From Pohlia nutans (lineage: Eukaryota > Streptophyta > Bryopsida > Bryales > Mniaceae): DNA of 64,000 bases. The stretch lies in the NCBI GenBank assembly GCA_022496805.1, contig CM040094.1, forward strand, positions 11,121,501 through 11,185,500. Direction: 5' to 3'. Of this stretch, positions 57,188 through 64,000 are shown piece after piece (within the stretch, counting starts at the first letter, position 1; every line of letters begins with the position of its first letter). The notes under the pieces are model-generated. The model saw only the letters and a list, made by a program, of their open reading frames with translations. It was not told the DNA's origin and did not search any database. A program made the translations under genes and the position numbers.

Positions 57188-59159
57188 CTAGTGTTTGAGA
57201 GGGTTCACCTTATTGCACGTATTCACTATTAGCCCTCGTAGAGCCATTGTTGCTTCGTTGGTGATGAGTGCCCTCGTATTCTGCAAATCCCAGTCTTCTT
57301 TGCCTTTTAACACCCAAATTTGCTGGAACGTGGCGGCCGAATTGGATGCATCTCCCTTGGGCCCCGTTTTCTGAAGAATCCAATAATTATTGTCTTTGAA
57401 ATTCTTATCTTTAGCACAAGAAGTGGTGAGAATTGAAAAGACCCTGCACTTATTGTGGGGAAGGTAATCTGGATTGTAAAGATTGGCCTCGTTGAGAAAG
57501 GAAATTGGAAGATCCGTAGTGAGATAACCTTTCATGTTTAGAATCAACTCGGGTGGATACCATGAGAGTTCTTCCTGGGAACGAGCAAAAAATTTCCATA
57601 AAAATCTGCCTTCCGTCTTCCAAAGGAACTCGAATTTGGTGTTATTATCTTTCTCCACTGAGTCACGAAAGTCTGGTTCGACCAATGCCTCAGGGGGAGC
57701 TGCAGGTTCAGTGACGCACTAAACAACCTGAGGTGTGAAAGTATCCAAAGTCGGAGCTGGGACAGCTGCAGCTTGGGAGAGGATCAACCCCTCTTGGAGA
57801 GAGAGGGGGATAACCTCTGAACCAACCACGAGAGGTTGGGCCGCACTGCAGGGGTGATCGCACGGTGGGATCTTTTCAGGTAGGAACGGTGCAACATTGG
57901 TCGTGGGCGAATCTGGAGGTTCTTTCGACTGAGATCTACGCTGATTAGGCTCCGGCTCCCTGAAAGGCGAGGGAGAGGCTTTCAAGGGGACCTTGTTGCC
58001 CACAACTACCGACTTAATCTTGTAGACCTGCGAGATTGGACGCAGGTTTCTGCATTGTTTCTGTAGTCTGGACCCGGTTGTGAGAAGGGAGATCCTTTGA
58101 AGAATTTAGAACCAGTTGTTTACCTTTTGATTTTTTATAGGTAATTGTTGTCCATTCATTACCTGCTGCCTTGTTGGATAACTTCTCAGCATGCCGACTT
58201 CTGGACCTGTTAGATTGTTCATTAGCAAAAGGTCTGTCTTGCCATGAAGAAGCCTGAATCCCCGTCTGAACCTCCTCTCTGGACGAACGAGTGTTGTTAC
58301 GTCCTCTAAGACGATCCTCTCTAGAAGAGAATTGGTACCGCTGATCAGTGTTGCCTTGTTGGCCCTCCATTGAACCTCGTCTTTCGGGTTTGGTGCATTA
58401 GAAGATTGTGTGTCCGATAGCCTTGCAACGTAAGCACTGATCAGGGCGCCCAAAGTAAACAACCTTATGCTCGAGCATAATGCCCGGATGAGCTCCTGGA
58501 ATTTGGATCGTAGAAGGGAGCTTATCTGTGGCGCTCACCAGAATTCTAATTTTTGGGCGTGTCGTTTTACCTCGAAACGTGGGTGAATTATCTATCGCGA
58601 GAATCTTCCCCAAACGTGAGCCTAAGATTTTGAGACAATCATCATTTCTCAACCAACCCGGGATTCCCAAGAATTGGGCCCAAATTGGATATTGGATTAG
58701 CGAGAATGTTTCTTAGAAGAAATCTGCATTCCATGTGGAGAAAGCAATCTCTTTCTCGGAGAAGAAAAACGAATTTTGCTGAGTCTCTATAACCCCTTCT
58801 GCATGAGAGAATGTTACCTCAAAGAAGTTGTTCCCAATTAGGGTGAGCGTTTCGAAAGAAGAATGAAGTGAAGCGCGTGCCCACTTGTCAAGGATCTTAA
58901 ACCCTGGGCTCGAGACCTGCAAATGGCTGATGACAGTCTTGGCGGCCGCAGATTCACGATGCATATGAAGTAAAGAAAGTTCGTTTTGCAAGAAGTTATA
59001 CGTCAAAATACCATCTACTCTCTGCGGCTGTCCTGCCCCTTCTCCCTCCTAGTTCGTAACAAGAAAAGGCGGCGTTGTTGCCCGGCTAGAATTGTGGGCG
59101 GTCGCTGAATCCAAATTCCCTGATCTCTCCAAAGCAGTGTGCACAATAGCATCACCCAT
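57188..59159 (-). pseudogene. LINE ORF1: DUF4283-like and zinc-knuckle protein (broken)
   Basis: The nucleic-acid-binding ORF1 of plant L1 elements. ATG at 59159, with in-frame stops at about 59055, 58713 and 58398, a frameshift near 58010 and a further stop at 57719. The DUF4283-like part includes LTYNFLQNELSLLHMHRES and QYPIWAQFLGIPGWLRN (family: PVWVRFPGLP). The zinc knuckle reads CLRCKAIGHTIF, then a stop codon, then C, so the CX2CX4HX4C spacing survives around a nonsense codon. A basic Ser/Arg-rich linker follows, then a C-terminal segment (57685-57188) of unknown fold. Confidence 0.82.
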
Positions 59160-59396
59160 AAGTACGTCAAGTGGAGGAGGATCCTCCTTTGCCGTTCCAA
59201 GTAATGAAACTATGTCCCTTCACACAGTCAAAAAAAGAACGGAAAAGAACTGAAGTGGAAACCCTAACGAAACACAGACAACAAATCCGCAATAAACCAC
59301 GGAAATGCGATCCTAACAATGAAGAAATCATGCGAAAATCATGCGAAAAACCGATTAGGGTTTGCGCTCCGCTCCGCCTGTCACTCCGCCGCTCTA

Positions 59397-59422
59397 CGCT
59401 CTACCAACTGAGCTAGGTCGGC
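59397..59422 (-). pseudogene. 5' part of a tRNA-Lys-like gene at the LINE junction
   Basis: Minus strand reads GCCGACC TA GCTCAGTTGGTAGAGC, the acceptor strand and D-arm. It is homologous to the tRNA at 47776, including the upstream flank. It passes directly into LINE sequence. Confidence 0.75.
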
Positions 59423-59713
59423 CATACATTGAGTGCCATATGTCACCCTCTGAGAGAATCGTCTTCCCTACAATACAGATTTAAGTTTTTTTGTTGATGC
59501 AGAGAAGTCTTGCTAATTGCCAATGTAATGGAAACTACAATGACAATATTCATTCATGTAAAATGTACATCATTCTTCTACTTATATATACATCATTCAT
59601 AAGTAAAAGCATGTTACTAGTCAGTTTCAGAGTAACTTAGGACGCAAATGTTGAGTGCTTCAAATGTTGGGATGGGAAGATCGTTAGGAAAGGACTAAAG
59701 TTATGGATACCTG

Positions 59714-60759
59714 GGAATGATCATTATTGAGCCACTCAACCATGCATTTATTCACTATGCACACTTCACATCTCGTTCACTACAGCCATTGCCATCTTCA
59801 CTCTGAGAGTCACTATTAGTTTGAAATTTTTTACAATCCTTGGACCAATTTTGATATGTATTATCCAAATTAGTCCAAGGATATAACAACAAATTACCAT
59901 TATTATATTTAGATCATTATAAATTATTTGTTAAACAACTAAAATGAGTGATTTTAGGAGATTTTATTCATATTTGGTGTGATAAATTCATAGTAATTTG
60001 GATTAAAAAATTTGGTATAGATCACATTATACCTACATTACCACAATTACTACAAGTTATCTCAATTACTCCGACTTAGATTTTCTTCTAATTCCACAAT
60101 TAGTCTGAATTTTTGATGTTAGACCGACGGAGTCAAACTAAAAGATGATAATGGGTGTAAGTTACCTAGTACAATTCTTGGTGGCCACCTCTACAGCAAC
60201 AGGTTATGAACACGTGGCATTGCAAGACCTTGTCATTCAAGGATTTCATGTTTGGGGACTCTTCAATTATATTTATTATTATTGATTAAGTCAAATGTTG
60301 AGAGAATTCCATTGAAAAGGGAAAACAATTGGGGACATTTTTTGAGGATCACACAGTACAAACTGATGAAACGCTCCGGTGTCTTGTGAAGCCGGTGTGT
60401 ACTTGGGCAGGGTGTGCACAACTCAAGGACGCTTAGAATATATCTATTTCCTTTTTATGATACTATTTATATTTTTTAAAACCAGCGATAGGTAAAAGTT
60501 GGATATCCTGACATAGTTCACAGCATGACACGTACTTACAGTAATCAGGATCCGCCAAAAACAAATTCTGAATCTTACCTGATTTCTCATTACTCTCACC
60601 TGATTTTGGGATAAAATGGACAAACAGGTGGATGAAATCGCCTAAGTCCTTGCCAAACAAATTTAAAACGATCACCAGTATTTGGATGAAATTTCCTTAT
60701 AATAGATAATTTTATGGATGAACACGTATGTATAATAACATTCAGGAGTATGCATTGTC
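59714..60759. other. Gene-free stretch
   Basis: AT-rich. A minus-strand segment at 60470-60720 has exon-like composition (FHPNTGDRFKFVWQGLRRFH) but matches nothing I recognise and lacks a convincing start. Confidence 0.35.
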
Positions 60760-60930
60760 TTTGCCTTGGCTCTACAGTAGACGGTGTGGAATATTCCACA
60801 TCCAATAGTACTTCATCAATAGCCAAGTAGACAGGTGGAGGCTCAAGGTGATGACCAGAGTGTATGAAGGAAAGGCAATGGACATGAAGGCTACTGAATG
60901 TTGTGATAAAGGTAGCACGTGCGAATAAGG
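60760..60930 (-). repeat. Dispersed repeat with palindrome, copy 2
   Basis: Inverse of 24170-24330 (TGTGGAATATTCCACA core at about 60785, then GGTGGAGGCTCAAGGTGATG). Confidence 0.7.
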
Positions 60931-60940
60931 TCTTGGTGGA

Positions 60941-61489
60941 TTAACCCCTAAGCTCCCGAGCGACCATTTTCTAGTCGCTGCCCGGAAAAAACGGGTTGCC
61001 CGGAACAAAAAAATATTTTTTTGAAAAAATAAAAATATTTTAAAATACTAAATCAAGTCTACTTTCCAACCCAATTTGAATTATGGCAATCCGAGTTAAA
61101 CTCCACCCGGGAGAATTTTTCAAAGTAGATCACCTCAACATTGTTTTAGTGTTACAAAATTTGCTATTTGGGAAAAGTAATGATGATTCCTCCATCATTT
61201 CTCTTGTTTTTTTTGAGTTTACGATAGATAGCCCAACTTTAACCAATCGTACTAAATTTTGAACACTAAAATTGAAAATTATAATTTATACAAATTTTCG
61301 AAGGTTAATGCTTTTAAATTCATTAAAAAATGATCTAAAGATTATTTTGGAAGTTTGACCGTATGGATAATTTGTAAAGATGATACTCTACATTTTGTCT
61401 ATTGAACCAACCTTCATCAAACATATGGAAGTCACATATTATAACACATCTATGTTTTGTCCAATACCCCTCGGGCTTTTAGGGGTTAA
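60941..61489. mobile_element. TTAA-bounded element (549 bp)
   Basis: From TTAACCCCTAAGCTCCCG to CGGGCTTTTAGGGGTTAA. A truncated relative lies at 42127. No ORF. Confidence 0.8.
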
Positions 61490-64000
61490 GGTAGTGGTGC
61501 ATATTTTTTGTTTGAATTTCAGGTTTGCATGTTTAGGCCTGTGAAAGAAAATGTTTACAATTTTTGGATGTTCCGCAAAGCTAGTGCAAAGGCATCTTAA
61601 ACAAAACACATTTTTTGGGCATTTCTAAAAATTTCTATGAATCTTTAAGAATGAAAACATAGAGTGGCCATTATCCGTTTGTAGAGTCCTGGCTTTTATG
61701 AGAGGTTGGATTTTGAAAATAGTGTGCTTACTACACCAATCAGAAGCACTCAAATTTCCAAGACATAGACGTAATTAGAACGTTCCTAAGTTTTTAGGTC
61801 CAAGCTCGGTGGTTTATGGGACCCAACCCCCAATCCTAGGGGTCGGAGATCAGGACTGGACGGAAATATGCACAGCTACCTTAGAGCATCTCCAACCATG
61901 CACGCTAAAAGTGACACACTAAAATTACTCATCTATATTTGAAGAGTTCTTCAATTTAAAGTTCAGCACCCACAAACGCTGTTCAAACAACAATAGTGTA
62001 CATTAAAATAGTTGAGGGACCAATCACAAGTAGAATGTGAGATATAGCGAGCTAAACTTAAATTTGAAGTATCATCTTTGCATATGTTATTATAGAAGGT
62101 CAAGAAGCTTTTTGGGAGGGCCCTTAACATTTCTCATTCAATTTTGGAGCGTGTCAAACTCTTGGCAAGCCCTGTTGAAGATGCTTTTAGTTGCCAGCAC
62201 TTCCCCTAAGAGCAGGTCCAATAACATCCTTTTTTCAATCATCAACGCTATTTTGGATTGGTAAAGTGCCTCGCATAGTTTGGAGTTTGATATTTCAACT
62301 CCAAATATTGTCCATATGGCGGAAGTAAATTCCTCATCAAGCACTTTGTCCTACTTTATGACAAGACCATGCTCCCACTTTATGAAGTTAACTTTAGTAA
62401 ACTTATTCTCCATCATTATGATTGTCTCAAGTTGAGACAAAAGTAGTAGTTTAAAATTGATTGATGTCTTTTATTCTAAGCATGCTTAATGTTTGTTGCT
62501 GGGGAAGTTCCTAATTCTCTCACACCAACTTGCATGTGGACTTGGTGCACATTGACGAACTGTTGGGCTTGCTCTAACAAACTCTTCATTCTTGCCGGTT
62601 AGAGTTACTCTGTCGCTTTGTATGGATGATTATATCCAATTCCTTGTACTCATACGTTGTTGGGTCCATATAACTCTACTAAGGGAAAAACAAAAGAATT
62701 GGCTGCTCGGGATTTTTATTTTTTATTTTTTTGGCCCACAAATTGAAAGTAAAGGCACCAACTTAAGGTTTTATTTTTTCTCGGTTCTGCGGCGGTGTGT
62801 ATTTTACTCTTCTTGCAGTGGAATTTTCACCATTTGACTCAAAAACAAAAAATAAAAAATAAAAAAATAAAGCCACCAACAGTACGTTGCTCCGGAACAT
62901 CCATGCCAGGTGGCTTCCACACCAGCAAAGTCATTTGTACGGCCTGTTGTACGGATCCCATCTGTTTTTCTCAGTACTAAGGGAATCGTGGCAGGCTTTT
63001 TACATTCTAGTTATTCTTTTGATGATGGTTCTCCTTTCAAAAAGTTCATCGATGGCCATTTCTATCAAAACAATCATCAAGTGTCTGTCCATCTTGAATG
63101 AACGAAAGAATAAGAAAAAGAATAAAATAAATATAATTATTATTATTATAACAAAGCACATTGCATTGTCTGCAATTGACATAGCATAATAGAGTAGTGC
63201 AATGGAGCATCCTTTTCTTTCTTTTTTACCACAATGGGAATAATCCCGAAGGCAAATCCCAAAGGTTGGACTAGGGTGGGTCATACGGAAGAGACTTTGA
63301 TTGCATGGGGATTTTGAACTTTTGACCTCACCAGTCCTAAGAAGCACCTATATCACTCTCCAAAGGTAGTTTAGGGTCATATCGGACCACCGAGCACTCT
63401 TTTGAAAACCAAATTGAAAGACAATTCTTCTTTTAGATCTACTTTTCTATGTAATGAAAGAATGTCATTTGTTTTCAATGAATTTTGGGACCATCGTGTC
63501 ATTATCACGTAAACTTAGTTTCTAATTGTAATTAAATTGTGATCCTATTGCAAAAGGGTATTAACTCCCGTTGCTCTATTATGCTATGGATCCATAAGAC
63601 TCCCTCGAGATGGATAGAGGATCAAGGGACATTTTGACAAGCAATGGATGAACACTTTCTTTTGCCTTTGCGGAAAGGAGATGCATGACTCTCCATTGGA
63701 AATTAAATAAACCTAAACTTAACCCTTTCATACAGATCTTGGTGTTGTGTTAGTTGCCGTTGGTAGTTAATGAGCTTCATCATGCTATCTTTTGTCTTAT
63801 TATCTAATGACTTGTTAATAAACCAGGTTGTCATTAGTTTCCAAAAAAATTAAAATTAAAAATCAAGAATAATATTTTTATTTAGTAAAATCTTGTAAAA
63901 TTCACAAAAGATGTAGGAACCACATCTAGTGTAAGAGCAAGACTAGAAGCATGCATTTCTATCACGGCAAGTAGCCCTTGTTGTTCTCATTCCACAAACA
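61490..64000. other. Gene-free stretch at the window end
   Basis: No gene recognised on either strand. 62362 (AAGACCATGCTCCCACTTTA) repeats 32267. (ATT)n at about 63138 and an A/T-rich tract at 62840-62870. ORFs of 60-115 residues here are unconvincing. Confidence 0.4.

Larger units (their letters stand above)
50930..59396 (-). mobile_element. Decayed L1-type LINE with two ORFs
   Basis: The 5' end lies within a tRNA-like D-arm (59397-59422). Order on the minus strand: 5'UTR, ORF1, ORF2 (endonuclease, reverse transcriptase, zinc-binding tail), GC-rich 3' region. It is GC-richer than its surroundings. The 3' end is approximate: no poly(A) tail is visible, but TTAGCTCAG at about 50921-50929 echoes CTAGCTCAG at the 5' junction and could be a short duplication. 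Two MITEs have inserted since (55671 and 56663). Confidence 0.88.
50754..59713 (-). repeat. Homologous block B (tRNA-Lys block), inverted relative to block A, split by the LINE
   Basis: Minus-strand pieces 59713-59590 (GCACTCAACATTTGCGTCC), 59590-59423 (GATGTACATTTTACATGAA, GGCACTCAATGTATGGCC), tRNA 5' part 59422-59397, then after the LINE 50822-50754 (GGCCATTGTGTCAAGAGATC, AGAACTGATAAT). They follow the same order as block A. The tRNA 3' half is not found. Confidence 0.82.

Noticed and set aside
60463..60826. Exon-like minus-strand segment as an upstream GH3 exon
   Set aside because: No GH3 motif could be matched and the frame has no supported splice partners.
63000..63347. 115-residue minus-strand ORF
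   Set aside because: Its hydrophobic middle is an (AAT)n/(ATT)n repeat; the rest has no coding signature.

Overview
The window is nuclear DNA from a plant (streptophyte). The evidence is spliced genes with GT-AG introns, plant-type CCCTAAA telomere motifs, a poly(ADP-ribose) polymerase with two N-terminal SAP domains, a ROOT UVB SENSITIVE (DUF647) gene, a GH3-type C-terminal fragment and a LINE whose ORF1 has a DUF4283-like region and zinc knuckle. The sequence is AT-rich and packed with short DNA transposons. I cannot name the species.

Layout. (1) 0.2-10.6 kb: a PARP2-like gene on the minus strand, rebuilt as 18 coding exons giving about 680 residues. Its introns hold several MITEs and a 226-bp tandem repeat carrying telomere motifs. 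(2) 10.6-34.4 kb: mostly gene-free, with nested CACTA-type, Tourist-like and TTAA-bounded MITEs, two doubtful secreted-protein ORFs (16.3 and 21.2 kb) and a promoter-like GC-rich stretch with a small ORF (27.3-28.6 kb). (3) 34.4-40.9 kb: a RUS4/RUS5-like gene on the plus strand, 15 coding exons, about 563 residues, with a three-unit tandem repeat upstream. (4) 41-50 kb: Tourist-like elements, a Tc1/mariner element with very long inverted repeats and a truncated transposase, a related fold-back element, a tRNA-Lys-like gene split by an insertion, and a GH3 fragment. (5) 50.8-59.7 kb: a decayed two-ORF L1-type LINE on the minus strand, itself hit by two MITEs. (6) 59.7-64 kb: gene-poor, with one TTAA element.

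The most unusual structure is a pair of inverted homologous blocks, A (44.7-48.7 kb, plus) and B (59.7-50.75 kb, minus), each built around a tRNA-Lys-like sequence. Block A was hit by the mariner, the fold-back element, a 45-nt insert in the tRNA D-arm and a TTAA element. Block B was hit by the LINE, also in the tRNA D-arm. Because different elements hit each block, each serves as the empty-site control for the other.

A second theme is a set of at least 17 short elements bounded by TTAA and starting CCC(C)TAAA. They have unrelated interiors but the same piggyBac-style ends, and those ends resemble the telomere repeat. All homologies are from reading the sequence; no database search was run.
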